From: Argopecten irradians | Taxonomy: Eukaryota > Mollusca > Bivalvia > Pectinida > Pectinidae | Direction: 5' to 3' | Length of the DNA: 64,000 bases | NCBI RefSeq assembly: GCF_041381155.1 | Contig: NC_091142.1 | Coordinates: forward strand, 6,079,778 to 6,143,777 | Part shown: positions 24,600 to 35,187 of the stretch, one piece after another | Layout: every line of letters starts with the position of its first letter | Position numbering within the stretch: the stretch's first letter is position 1 | Notes under the pieces: model-generated | Seen by the model: only the letters and a program-made list of their open reading frames with translations | What the model was told of the DNA's origin: nothing | Database searches by the model: none | Made by a program: the position numbers and the translations under genes

Positions 24600-26090
24600 G
24601 TGACGAAAACAGAATACATGTCATGAAAAAACAAAAACAAAAATACCGTAAATGACATATTTTAGCGGTAATCTTATTTACAACCTATTCACGTAAGCAT
24701 TGTTGGGCTTATATTATTTCGCTAATTGTATTCCTCTATATTGTTTATATTATCATTATTATACAGGCACCTATTTAAAATTAACGTTGTGCAAAAACTT
24801 AATTAAGCCAAAATATGTAAGCTTAAAGTAAACAAATAAGAACTTATTTTTCTGACACTTTGATGGATTCTGATAACATAGGACTTCAACATATTTCATA
24901 TTATAAGCATTTTCAGAACTATAAGATATAGTCATGATATTCACTTATGGATCAAAGAGGATGATGTATATAATAATAAAAAATCTTATTTATATTAGTG
25001 TTCAATTACTGATTTTGCGCACATTTCAGTATATACTTCTTCCTCATTTTAGTGTTGAAAAAATGTGTCCTGTCGATGAATTGATAAGGTCTTGTGTTTA
25101 ATTTCATTTTGCTTGTAAAAAGTGTTATGGAACTGCCCTTATGTCTCATAAACACAAAGTACTTATGGGGATGTTCTGGTAATTAAATTGGAAAGCAAAA
25201 TCTCAAGACGAAATTTTTTTATGTCAAAATGCACGAACAGGAATTAGATGACATTGTTATTTAAAAACGTCAATGTGCAAGTCTCTTTTCTGTCATTAAA
25301 CATTTAACTTAGTGATACGGGCATTGATTCATAATTCATGAGACAAGAACGGACAAATTCCTAATATACCTGCCACACAAAAGATTCAAAATCAAGTTCT
25401 TTGGGCACGATATAGGGTCATGTCTGTATATTTAATATGTGTGTGCAAACCAGACGCTTTATTGCAACGGAATCGTGAAGGTCTTACAATTACAATGTAT
25501 TTGAATTATGTTTATATTTACATGACAGATATTATAATGATTCAAATGATTTAGTTAATGAATAATGATAATACACAGTCACCTGAGATATTCAATATTC
25601 ATTAAATGAATATCAGTACCAAACAAATAATCTAGATACGATTATTATTACATTTCTAAACAAATCTAAACAAATATGTTTATGATAGAAAGATAATTGG
25701 TGCTAAGAAAGTATCAATAAGCAATATATTGTAGAAACAAAGGCTATAGCAATGTTTACATGAAAAAAAATAAATGTATGTCCAAAAATAATCTTAGATA
25801 TTAATAAATATCATACGATACATAAGCATTCAGCATTCAATGAAATATCACTACATAGAATCAACAAATATGTATAAATATGAATAAAATCATTGATTTT
25901 GATAGAATATTATTATTTAAAATAAACAAAAATGTTTGTCAAATAAATATTGTTTTTGATGAAATATTACTGGCTAAAATCGACAATGTACATCAAATTC
26001 AAAACGATTTCAATAAGATATTTTAAAATAGATAAAATAAAAAAGATAAACAAAAATGAATATAAAAATTAAAAACGATTATCATTTTTA
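24600..26090. other. AT-rich intergenic DNA with degenerate satellite-like sequence
   Basis: No gene was seen. From about 25680 to 26090 an AT-rich motif around AAAATAAACAAAAATG recurs at irregular spacing and reappears at 26517-26610. It looks like an old satellite later split by the element at 26095. Confidence 0.45.
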
Positions 26091-26094
26091 TAGA

Positions 26095-26498
26095 CTATTA
26101 AAGGCCCAATACCTTTTTGAAACGGTTTTTAATATTTATGATGTGAATGTAAAACGAGATCGATAATTTTGTAGAGTCGCAAAAGTTATTAACTTATCGT
26201 TGATACTACACGTATTATGACCTTCTGAACAAAATAAATAAATGTTAATTTTCATAACGCGGGTCGTCTTATGTTTCCCACCGTCGTCATAAATACTGAG
26301 CGGTTTGAATACCACTGCGCCAGACGGCACAACAGCGAACTGAATCTCCACAGTTATTTTGTAAATTATGCAGGAAATCTTGCATATGTTTGATGTTGTT
26401 ACTTCATCTTAGGCCATCGATATGTATTTTCTCATGTAATTAATATTTTTATAAACCTTTTATTATTTTACTTCGGAAAGGTAGTGGGTCTTTAATAG
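26095..26498. mobile_element. MITE (family E) inserted in an AT-rich satellite
   Basis: The left end CTATTAAAGGCCCAATACCT and the right end AGGTAGTGGGTCTTTAATAG form imperfect inverted repeats of about 25 bases. The 404-base interior is more GC-rich than its flanks and has no coding frame. Satellite-like sequence resumes at 26517. Confidence 0.65.
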
Positions 26499-26499
26499 A

Positions 26500-28105
26500 T
26501 AAATCAATAAATAATACATATTGAAATTCAAATTCACATTGATTTCGATAGAATATAATTCGATAAAATAAACAAAAATGTAAATAAAAATTCAAAAAGA
26601 TATGGATCGCAGGAAAGCATACAGCACATTCGCACAGTATAGCAGACATTTCAGAGATAAAAACATGTTACTAAAGCGATTTCACATGCTTACTGGTGGG
26701 AGCATATTGACGCCCAGATAGATTTGCATCGATGAGAAAATGTCGTGAAAAGTGGAAAATTAATTAATTATTTTGACAGCGGATTTGAAATCCGATCACG
26801 CACGCAACAAGGACAGTAAAGAAGAGATATATTCTGTTAAAGGGACGCGATCGGTAACCTTGTTTAAACAGCAAATGTTAGCAATTTTTATGATATAGAT
26901 AAGATGTCAGATACTCAACTAGTAATAAATACACTTTTAGGTCGAAATTTAATAAAAAAAAAAATCATAGTAATTGTCATGAACTTGGCGTAGTTAGATG
27001 ATTTTTGTTTGGGAACTCCGGCTCCCGTCACTGGCGCTTCCCCAAATGACTTTCTTTTGTTTACAAAACTATCATAGGCCGTGGAATACTGTTAGATATT
27101 TGATTGGTTCAAGATGTGATGTATTTTATTGAATACCAGAACATTTTTGTCTCAAACAATTAGTATTCAAAATAGATTTACTGTACAATGTGCTTGACTT
27201 AATGTAGATATCAGAGAATGAAAGAATCATAGTTGTACATTATCATTACCAAAAGCACTGTAACTTTAATATAAACCAACATGGCCAGAACAATATTGCT
27301 ATGAATATATGGTGACGACATTGTCTTATTGTCCACGGCATGTGAAGAGGTTGGCTGTCAGTGACAGTTTTAGAATGTATAAAAATAGCACAAGTTGCAC
27401 ATTTTTTGCATTTTACACGTCGTCTGCCAACAGTCTCGATGCAAATTATGTAACACGACATGTGAACATAAGAATTTTCAAACTTCTTTGTTTATGATGG
27501 AGGTTCTTGTCAAATAGAAGTGAAAAATAATCACTTTCCAACGAATATCATTAATTCACTCTCTATCATCATTTTGTAGTTAAACATAAAACTGGAGATA
27601 ACGTTTTGTTTTGGGCAAAAATTATAAAATCAAAATTTTATCCATCATGGTAACAATCATTTTATATTCCAACGAATTAGGTGGACACAATGCTTTGGGG
27701 AAAAATTACAAAATTACAATATGAAAATTATATTCACGTCATAACATGTAATATTATGCATCAAGAAATATGAAATTATTTCATCAACGTTATTTTTTTC
27801 CTTACATCATACATTATTTGTATTATACAATCCAATTGTTATGAGCGTTTACATTAATATAAATTTCTTAAATCCGAAGAAATATAGTCATGCATCAAGT
27901 ATCTGCATCAGATAAACAGTTTTTCAATTGCAAGAGTGTCATTGATAATTTTTTACTGTAACCGCTTAACGTCCAGCATGCCTCATACCTTTTGGGTTCA
28001 CTTAGAGTTATCCCCCTTGCTTTTCAAAAGTGTGCGTTCTTCTGAATATTTTAAAATTACTGAGAGTACTGGATTACTTCCAATCGATGCACATCAGCTA
28101 TCGTT
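26500..28105. other. AT-rich intergenic DNA downstream of opsin 2
   Basis: No gene was recognised. TTAAAGGGACGCGATCGG at about 26837 resembles a transposon terminus, but I found no matching opposite end. Confidence 0.45.
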
Positions 28106-28112
28106 CAATGTG

Positions 28113-28118
28113 TTTATT
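28113..28118 (-). terminator. Polyadenylation signal of opsin 2, directly after the stop
   Basis: AATAAA on the minus strand begins four bases after the opsin 2 TGA (28124-28122). If used, the 3' UTR would be only about 20-35 bases. Opsin 3 has the same arrangement. Confidence 0.55.
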
Positions 28119-28121
28119 GCG

Positions 28122-29567
28122 TCATACTTTTGCTGCCTCTTTTGACGTAGATGCCTCTTTTTCTTTCTTAATGTCTACATTTTCCTTTGATGGATCCTCA
28201 GTCTCTGTATCAGGAACAAAAGCTGCATTCTGCTGACCTTGCCCCGATATGATGTTAACTTGTGGGGTCCGGACGGCTGCAACCCCGTTGCTCGGCAACA
28301 CACCGTTCGGAAGATAAACAGGCTGCACGATATGCGAAGCATTCTGTGTCGCCATATTAACTAGAGCGCCAACCAAATCTTTGACAAGATCCCCATGGCT
28401 AACTGCACTTGTTGGTGTCGGTTGCATTTGGATACCTCCCTGACAGTCGCTAAGATTTGTTGCACAACTTGTTACGCTACTTTGACTTGCTGTACGACCT
28501 GCCACGCGGCGACTCATGGTTGAAGTTTGAGCCGGTTCAACAGGACAACAACGCAAAAAGCACGGAGCTTTTTCTGCCAGTGCAGCACGGAACCGAGGAT
28601 GACTGAGAGCATAAACAAGCGGGTTGTGCATCGCGGATGTTTTAGCCAAAAGTACTGGTAGCTCAGCCATTAGCGGTGTAACGAAATCAGGAGAGCCGAA
28701 CTGAGCTATCAAAGCGATTGTAGCGTACGGACACCAAGAAAGAATAAAGAGCGATATCAACATCAGTGCTATTTTTGCGATCTTCATCTCGGCCTTGGCT
28801 TTCTTATTTTTGTCCGCTTCCTCTGCGTTCAGTTTATCTGCCATGCGGGTCATTTCCCGACCATGTGCTTTTATAGCTCTTAAAATTATTATGTAGCATC
28901 CGATGATTATTGTCAACGGCGTCAAAAATCCAAATACATACAGCCCAAGGATAAAATATCGATTGCTGGTGGATTTGGTAATGTAATCAAATGTACAGGA
29001 AGTTTGAAATCCCTCTGGAATGTATGAACCAAGACCAAATAAAGGTGGAATGGACCACAGAGTTGACCAAATCCAAACGATCACAATCATGATGAATGCC
29101 TTTTTACGCGTCATGATTCTCGCTGCCTGTAGAGGTTTTGTTATACAAATAAATCTGTCGATGGATATTGCTGCCAAAGTACCGATAGACATGAAGCCGA
29201 ATATACCACCAGTAAGCCCATAGAGTTCACAGGCAACCATTCCGAAAACCCACTTTTTGCTGAAGGCGGAGATGGATTTAAGAGGAAATCCGTTGATTGC
29301 GGAGAATGTGAGATCACTTAGTGCCAGATTCACAATTAACATATTTGACGGAGTTTTCAACTTCTTGCATGTTGTAAACATCCAAATGACTAAGATGTTA
29401 CCGATTACGCCGGTGATTCCAACGACGCCGATGAATAAGCCGTCAAAGATGTGCCAGGAGTCGGACACTGGAGGGAACCGTTTCCAGTGAGGATGAATGA
29501 AATAGTCGTAGGTGTCATATAGATGGGTGGTATTAGGAACAATCTCTGTCACAGATTCCTCGGACAT
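28122..29567 (-). CDS. Gq-type rhabdomeric opsin 2, single exon, divergent
   Basis: A 481-residue r-opsin, collinear with opsin 1 through the transmembrane core. Visible are sequon N12, DRF at 137-139, disulfide pair C113-C191, Tyr116, counterion Glu185, retinal Lys309, NPLVY at 315-319 and CysCys at 340-341. It should form a retinal-based, Gq-coupled light receptor. Several sites depart from both paralogues: Lys97 near the extracellular end of TM2 (Leu or Phe in the others), Glu114 beside the disulfide cysteine, Gly129 for Asn in TM3, and HPR for the r-opsin HPK at 323-325. The tail keeps GDLVKDLVGALVNMA and a Q-M-Q-P-T block, and ends in a lysine/glutamate-rich segment. There is no intron in the coding region. 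It is transcribed divergently from opsin 3; the start aligns with opsin 1. Family assignment is firm. The substitutions could mean altered spectral tuning or relaxed constraint. Confidence 0.96.
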   Translation of the reverse strand: MSEESVTEIVPNTTHLYDTYDYFIHPHWKRFPPVSDSWHIFDGLFIGVVGITGVIGNILVIWMFTTCKKLKTPSNMLIVNLALSDLTFSAINGFPLKSISAFSKKWVFGMVACELYGLTGGIFGFMSIGTLAAISIDRFICITKPLQAARIMTRKKAFIMIVIVWIWSTLWSIPPLFGLGSYIPEGFQTSCTFDYITKSTSNRYFILGLYVFGFLTPLTIIIGCYIIILRAIKAHGREMTRMADKLNAEEADKNKKAKAEMKIAKIALMLISLFILSWCPYATIALIAQFGSPDFVTPLMAELPVLLAKTSAMHNPLVYALSHPRFRAALAEKAPCFLRCCPVEPAQTSTMSRRVAGRTASQSSVTSCATNLSDCQGGIQMQPTPTSAVSHGDLVKDLVGALVNMATQNASHIVQPVYLPNGVLPSNGVAAVRTPQVNIISGQGQQNAAFVPDTETEDPSKENVDIKKEKEASTSKEAAKV

Positions 29568-30038
29568 GTTGGCCAGTTTTTTTTTATATATGTCACAAGT
29601 ATGCCTCTGTCAGATGATGAAGTTGGGCACGAAATATTCTTAAATCACCGGTATGAGAGTAGACCTGGGCACATAAATGTTAAGTTCGTAGTCGTTGATT
29701 TAATATTCAAGCTATCCCAAAACTTGGACGTTGTGAACCAATTTTTAAATTTGTTCGTAACCAGTGGTTGAATACGGAGTGTGTATTGTAGATGTTGCTC
29801 ATTGAAAACAAATCCTTTACAAAATGAAAATTCCACAACACTGCATTAAATTTAAGTATTTACAATGTCAATGGTATTCATTAATAACTAGAAGAAAAAT
29901 GTCAGATTTCGCAAATGTTTTCTGTTTGAAATAGATAAAATTAATTGAGTTGATAAATTCACTGTGCAGACTTTTAACATTCCTTTACCCAAACGACAAG
30001 TTTGATAGCAGTATGAGAGTCGTAAGATGGCACGCACT

Positions 30039-30046
30039 AATTTATA
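30039..30046 (-). promoter_or_regulatory. Candidate TATA box of opsin 2
   Basis: The minus strand reads GGTATAAATTAG with the TATA element at 30046-30039. It lies 470 bases upstream of the opsin 2 ATG, which requires a 5' UTR intron or a long leader. Confidence 0.4.
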
Positions 30047-30165
30047 CCGCCACATTGCGTGTGTTGTCGTAAGAGGATCATATCAAGACTGTCGACAGCT
30101 CCTCAGAGATAGCAAATCAATGATAAGTTTCTGACAGGTTTCGAAAATGAGGTACGTTCTGCCCA

Positions 30166-30177
30166 TAATCAGGATTA
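30166..30177. promoter_or_regulatory. Otx/K50-type homeodomain site between the opsin TATA boxes
   Basis: TAATCAGGATTA places a GGATTA site (the recognition sequence of Otx/Crx/Orthodenticle K50 homeodomains) next to an inverted TAATC half-site. It lies about 120-140 bases from each outward TATA box. Otx-class factors are known opsin regulators in flies and vertebrates; use here is inferred. Confidence 0.4.
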
Positions 30178-30199
30178 CTTCTGTTTCTATCAAATATGA

Positions 30200-30321
30200 T
30201 ATACCATAAGTCTAGACCCAAGATTGGACATGGGTGTGTTTTCTCTTGTCCTCACGGTATTACATACAATACATATAAACCGCTGCTACAAGTACATCTT
30301 TCATTATCATGTGTATAAAAA
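30200..30321 (+). promoter_or_regulatory. Candidate core promoter of opsin 3
   Basis: GTGTATAAAAAGGCTCCG gives a strong TATA box at 30314-30321. TATACCATA (30200-30208) and ACATGGGTG (30228-30236) precede it, as they precede the opsin 1 TATA box. The ATG is 940 bases downstream, so a 5' UTR intron is likely. Confidence 0.45.
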
Positions 30322-31258
30322 GGCTCCGAATCAATAATATCTTGGAAATCAATAATTCACCATAACAATGGTAATTAATATTTTTCCTCTTTCCTTTATC
30401 AACTTTTGTGTCATATTTCTTATCGATTTATTCTTAGCATATCTGGTGCATCGATGTTCATTAGGAAGGCAGACATGTCAACATATTTTATCTAAACTTT
30501 TTAATATATTTTAAAGTATTTAAAAACATGATTAAACATTAAATGTATAAACTTCTAATTAATAATGATCTCAAGAAAATATAAAAAGTTTTTGTTTCTT
30601 TTTTTATGATTTTTGTGTTTATTTCTAGTTAACAATTTCGCTTTTCCTATGGCATCATACCGCACGTGACTTTGCCACACGTTTGCGGATTTATGATCTG
30701 AATGAAACATTGCGTAATTGCATGTACAGCTTCCTGTTAGATCGGCTTATGAAGCATCTGCAGGACGGCAAGGCCTTGGAGATAGTAATTAACTATGTTT
30801 CTAACTTAATTAACCTATAAACATTGGTCTGATTGTCATTTCATTATTACTAAAGAAGTCGAAAGCTATACAAGTGACTGATATTAGCAGACTCTAACCG
30901 ACAGAGCAAGTTGAAATTTAAAATGAATGGACGCTTGAATTGATTCAATTACAAAGTGGAAACATTCAACATTTACAGTGGTAACGTTCATCAATTCAAA
31001 TGCCGTGACTTATTTTTTACAAGCATAAATGGCTGTTCTTCAATCCTTTTCCTAAATGAAAGAATACACAGTACATGTGTTCTATAGTGATTGGTTTCGT
31101 CTATTTTAATGCAGTGAGCTGTTTTTTCTCATCAGGAATATCAAGCTTAAAACGTTGGAGTTTATCATCTCTTTTATTAAAGGAGGATTCCATAACATCC
31201 ATTATCAACGTTTTGAACAGAGGAACAAATTAATTGTTGAAGTGACCTGAAAAAAGCG

Positions 31259-32806
31259 ATGGCAAGTGAGGCAGGCAAGGCTATATTATCAGTAGTGGAG
31301 GAAGTTACAACGACCAACACATCCTCCTCCCACCCATTCGATACATACGATTACTATATACACCCTCACTGGAGGAAGTATCCAGTGGTGTCCGACAGCT
31401 GGCATTTCTTCGTCGGTCTCTTTATCACTGTCGTCGGCATCAGCGGCGTCACCGGAAACATCGTCGTTATCTGGATATTCAGCTCCGTCAAGACTCTAAA
31501 AACGCCATCAAATTTACTGATTGTGAATCTAGCTTTAAGTGACCTAACGTTCTCTGCAGTTAATGGGTTTCCTTTGTTCACAATTTCAGCTTTCAACAAA
31601 CGCTGGGTGTTCGGAGACGCTGCCTGCGAGTTCTATGGTCTCATCGGTGGGATTTTCGGTCTGATGTCTATTAATACTTTAGCTATGATTTCTGTCGATC
31701 GGTTCATCTGTATTACCAAACCGCTTCAAGCCGCCAGGATAATGACTCGCAAAAAAGCCTTTCTCATGATCGTGGTGGTATGGTCTTGGGCCATCGGATG
31801 GTCAATACTGCCTCTGTTCGGATTAGGAGCGTACATTCCTGAAGGATTTCAAACGTCATGTACATTTGACTATCTAACTAAAACCACATCAAACAGAATC
31901 TATATTATCGGGATGTATGTGTTTGCGTTTGCATTACCGTTATTGATAATAATAGGTTGTTATGTTGGCATCCTCAAAGCTATCAGAAAACATGCTAAAG
32001 AAATGTCAAGAATGGCAGACAAAATGAATGCCGAAGAAAAAGACAAAAAGGAAAAATCGAAAACAGAAATAAAAATTGCTAAAATTGCGATGATGCTTAT
32101 ATCACTGTTTATATTGTCATGGAGTCCGTATGCCACCATAGCATTGATGGCACAGTTCGGGGATCCGTCATTCGTAACACCATACATGTCTGAGCTCCCA
32201 GTCTTGTTGGCAAAGGCTTCAGCTATGCACAACCCTATAGTGTATGCACTCAGCCATCCTAAATTCCGCGAAGCTCTGATGAAAAAAGCTCCATGTTTTT
32301 TATCGTGTTGCATGCCGTCAGACAAGCCGCAGACTGATGGCAAGGCACCGCCACCACAAAAGCCCGTGATGCACAGGCAGCTCACCCAAACTTTTAGTGA
32401 CGCGAGCATGTCTAGTATTCAGACAAACCTTAGTGAAGGGTTTGAGATGAGAACTGCAAAGGAACAGTGGACTAGTTCAACTGATATGGTCCGACAGCTT
32501 GTCGGAGTGCTCGTATGCATGGCAACTAAAAAGAGTACCGACCAGACGGTTGCTATCCCTGAAACTGCCAACGCGGTCATTAGTGACGTCGCCGGACCGT
32601 CTACGGGAGACCCTGAGGAGGGTGTGTTCACTGTGAATGATGGTAATCTTGATCTCGTGGCAGCAGCGAGTGCTTTAATTAATGCATTTGGACCAGATTC
32701 GAAGTCTGAACCACCGTTGGAGGAGGTGGAGGAGGAAGGGGAGGTAACTCCATCAGGTACAGACAATCCTGCATTTGAACCTGAGGAGAAGGATACACAG
32801 GTTTGA
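31259..32806 (+). CDS. Gq-type rhabdomeric opsin 3, single exon, long acidic tail
   Basis: A 515-residue r-opsin whose core aligns with opsin 1 at a constant ten-residue offset. It has sequon N20, DRF at 147-149, C123-C201, Tyr126, counterion Glu195, retinal Lys319, NPIVY at 325-329, HPK at 333-335 and CysCys at 350-351. It is the most canonical of the three at functional sites, so a working Gq-coupled visual pigment is likely. The tail keeps TDMVRQLVGVLVCMA, then adds an acidic extension with runs of glutamate near residue 490, and ends D-T-Q-V, a class I PDZ-ligand pattern absent from the other two. Fly photoreceptors use PDZ scaffolds in phototransduction, so such a terminus could organise signalling; that role is inferred. 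The coding region is intronless and divergent from opsin 2. The start codon gives an N terminus longer than the paralogues by ten residues. Confidence 0.97.
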   Translation: MASEAGKAILSVVEEVTTTNTSSSHPFDTYDYYIHPHWRKYPVVSDSWHFFVGLFITVVGISGVTGNIVVIWIFSSVKTLKTPSNLLIVNLALSDLTFSAVNGFPLFTISAFNKRWVFGDAACEFYGLIGGIFGLMSINTLAMISVDRFICITKPLQAARIMTRKKAFLMIVVVWSWAIGWSILPLFGLGAYIPEGFQTSCTFDYLTKTTSNRIYIIGMYVFAFALPLLIIIGCYVGILKAIRKHAKEMSRMADKMNAEEKDKKEKSKTEIKIAKIAMMLISLFILSWSPYATIALMAQFGDPSFVTPYMSELPVLLAKASAMHNPIVYALSHPKFREALMKKAPCFLSCCMPSDKPQTDGKAPPPQKPVMHRQLTQTFSDASMSSIQTNLSEGFEMRTAKEQWTSSTDMVRQLVGVLVCMATKKSTDQTVAIPETANAVISDVAGPSTGDPEEGVFTVNDGNLDLVAAASALINAFGPDSKSEPPLEEVEEEGEVTPSGTDNPAFEPEEKDTQV

Positions 32807-32811
32807 AAAAC

Positions 32812-32817
32812 AATAAA
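32812..32817 (+). terminator. Polyadenylation signal directly after the opsin 3 stop
   Basis: AATAAA begins six bases after the TGA at 32804-32806. A further CAATAAAAAT lies near 33311, so a longer alternative 3' UTR is possible. Confidence 0.5.
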
Positions 32818-32819
32818 TC

Positions 32820-34095
32820 TTTGTTCAATTTCTTTTATGTCTGCGTAAAAACACTCTTTCGTTTAAAGATTTTGAGTTCATTTCCAGTTTGTCTATCATC
32901 AACAAGTTCATATTTCATATTGTGTCAATTATATTTGTATATACACGCATTAAGGAAAATGCATCGACATATCCAGGAATATTTACAACGTATATGCCGT
33001 AATTACAGCAATTTTCTAACTTCCAATACCACTCTTCAATCTTATTGGTTACAAACATTTTCATCTGCTTAGAAAATATGTTATCATCTCATAAAAACAA
33101 AACCTGGTGTCGCTTTTGGTGACTGACACAGTGATGTAATGGTTTAAATGGAGAAAAATAGTCTAGCAATATTTTAAATTTCACGAGGTCGTGAATGTTG
33201 AATTGAATTGTAAGGAATTAAATTAATGTATATTTTATGTTTTGGAGCCGTATGACAAAATAAGAGTGTATTCTCGCCATAAACCGCTGCTGTTTTTTTG
33301 TCAAAAACATTCAATAAAAATAACAATTTATACTAAATTCAATGAAAGGACATTTACGTAATTCGTAATAACACCAATAGTAAATATCAAAATTCTGAAT
33401 AATAAAAAAATGCATACAAATACTAAAACATTATTCTATATTAGTGTTATCTTGGAAATCAATGATTAAAATAAATAACACTTTGAATCACTGAAAAGGC
33501 ATGAAGAAATTAAGTCATGATGATGTTTTTATAAAATCTCTTATCTCCCACAAAAGTATATATATTAACCATACCTTAATAAATCAATCATACAAACTGT
33601 ATTATTCATGTAGTATTCATATATATGTACATGTACTTTATCTGTTTCATTTTTTTATTGTTAAAAGTCTTTGAATGTTATTGTCTATATTAATTATCTA
33701 TTGTGTTTTTTGGTTTATAGTTTTCCTTACATGGATCGACATATCACGGCACCTTTTATCGAAACATTATGTTAAGTGTTCTGAATGTGTATCGTATCAA
33801 CACAATTGAATAATTTCTTTGCAACGAATTAAATTATCTTGAACGGGCAACTGTGGCTACGTCATCATTGTATGTGTCGTTTACTCACAAACCAATGACG
33901 TTTTCGTGCAAACAATTAACGTAAAAATACAGTTTAATCTTGTTAACACGAACTGAAATAACTCAAAACCCTGGTTCCTTTTTTGAATTAGTTTTTTTTT
34001 TGTTTTCAACCAAACGTTTCACTCAAGATTCAAATATAAACTTATCTTTTATCTCGAACCATTCGAAATTATATCATGGTCCCGCTAACTTCGTG
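32820..34095. other. AT-rich intergenic DNA
   Basis: No gene was recognised. The open frame that follows the opsin 3 stop looks random in composition. Confidence 0.5.
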
Positions 34096-34100
34096 TAAAC

Positions 34101-34639
34101 AAGGTTTTCTGGATCTCGTCTACTGATACCTACACCTGGACTATCTCATAGCAAAACTGGAGGCAGTTCATGAATAAAATACTGACCAATCACAGGCCTG
34201 CAGTGATTTTCTTTACAAATGATTCGATATAAAAAGGGGCCGCGGTGGCCGAGTGGTTAAGATGTCCCGACATATTACAACAAGCCCTCCACCTCTAGGA
34301 TGCGGGTTCGAATCCCATGTGGGGCAGTTGCCAGGTACTGACCGCTGACCGGTGGTTTTTCTCCGGGTACTCCGGCTTTCCTCCACCAACAAACCTGGCA
34401 CGTCCTTACATGACCCTGGCTGTTAATAGGACGTAAAACTAAACAAACAAACAAAAATCTTTACAAATTCAGAGACCGACGCCCAATTTCAAAGCAACAC
34501 AGTCAACTTCAGTGTACCGTTATACAGTGTATTTGAGGCTCAAACTACCTGTGTTTTCTGTTGCCTCCAGTTTTACTATGATATAGTCAAGGGGTGGATA
34601 TAACGTCAGTGAAAGTAACCCCTGGAATAGCGAGAATTC
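34101..34639. mobile_element. Palindromic MITE (family B) carrying a nested SINE
   Basis: Left-arm sequence (GGACTATCTCATAGCAAAAC) and right-arm sequence (GTTTTACTATGATATAGTCA, TAACCCCTGGAATAGCGAG) match family B. The interior is split at 34220/34458 by a complete SINE with perfect target duplications. The outermost left terminus has decayed. Confidence 0.8.
34221..34457 (+). mobile_element. Complete tRNA-derived SINE
   Basis: It has an A box in TGGCCGAGTGGTTAAG, a B box in GGGTTCGAATCCC, a central domain with CTCCGGGTACTCCGGCTTTC, a tail segment CCTGGCTGTTAATAGGACGT and a terminal (AAAC)n repeat. Perfect 11-base target duplications, TCTTTACAAAT, lie at 34210-34220 and 34458-34468. It is similar to bivalve SINEs with conserved central domains; the family name is not certain. 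The intact duplications point to a fairly young insertion. Confidence 0.9.
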
Positions 34640-34746
34640 TAGAGTGTAATGCTTGATATAAGTTTCAATCACATATTCCTGTTGATACGGCTTATGGCCA
34701 AAGATGTCTGACATTTGTATTATGACCATTCATTCGTCGTACATAC

Positions 34747-34822
34747 TGGTTTTAGATTTTTTCTCTGGGTACTTCGGAATTCCCTCGGAATTCTCTTATC
34801 ACCAAAACATAACGAGTCCTTA
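34747..34822 (+). mobile_element. SINE tail fragment
   Basis: TTTTTTCTCTGGGTACTTCG and the later AACGAGTCCTTAAAG match the central and 3' parts of the SINE at 34221. It runs directly into the family A MITE at 34820. Confidence 0.5.
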
Positions 34823-35187
34823 AAGATGATCCACCGTTGACAAATGGTATTTTTTAATGTCAAACACAGGAGCAGACGGTTTAGTATTTTTCTCCAGTTA
34901 CAAAAGTTACTTACTTTACACCATTTCCACCATTAAAAGTTTGAGCTTCTTATTTTACTTCAAGTTCAAAATATAAAGAAGAATTAATTGCATCCACAAA
35001 ACTTCCGTGGCACTATATCCTATATGGAATGAAGTACAGGTTGTGCATGCACCAAAGTCATATATATATTTTTTTATTTATTTATCTTTTTTGTTAATTA
35101 GACATATATACACGATTAAACACCAATTATTGTTCAAGTGATGAATATATATCATTTATGCTCTGTCAGCAGTGGAGCATTTTTCAA
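34820..35187 (+). mobile_element. MITE (family A), copy 2
   Basis: TTAAAGATGATCCACCGTTG at the left and AGCAGTGGAGCATTTTTCAA at the right are the terminal repeats. The interior is highly similar to the copy at 44699 (TATCCTATATGGAATGAAGT). Confidence 0.85.

Larger units (their letters stand above)
29568..31258. other. Shared upstream region of the divergent opsin pair
   Basis: This 1.7-kb interval separates the two opsin start codons. It contains outward-facing TATA boxes and possible noncoding first exons. For opsin 2 a donor-like GTAAAG lies near 29988 (minus) and an acceptor-like ATCATCTGACAG near 29610. For opsin 3 a donor-like ATGGTAATT is at 30371 and an acceptor-like TTTTCTCATCAG near 31136. 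If these are used, both genes have an intron only in the 5' UTR. No other gene was seen. Confidence 0.5.
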
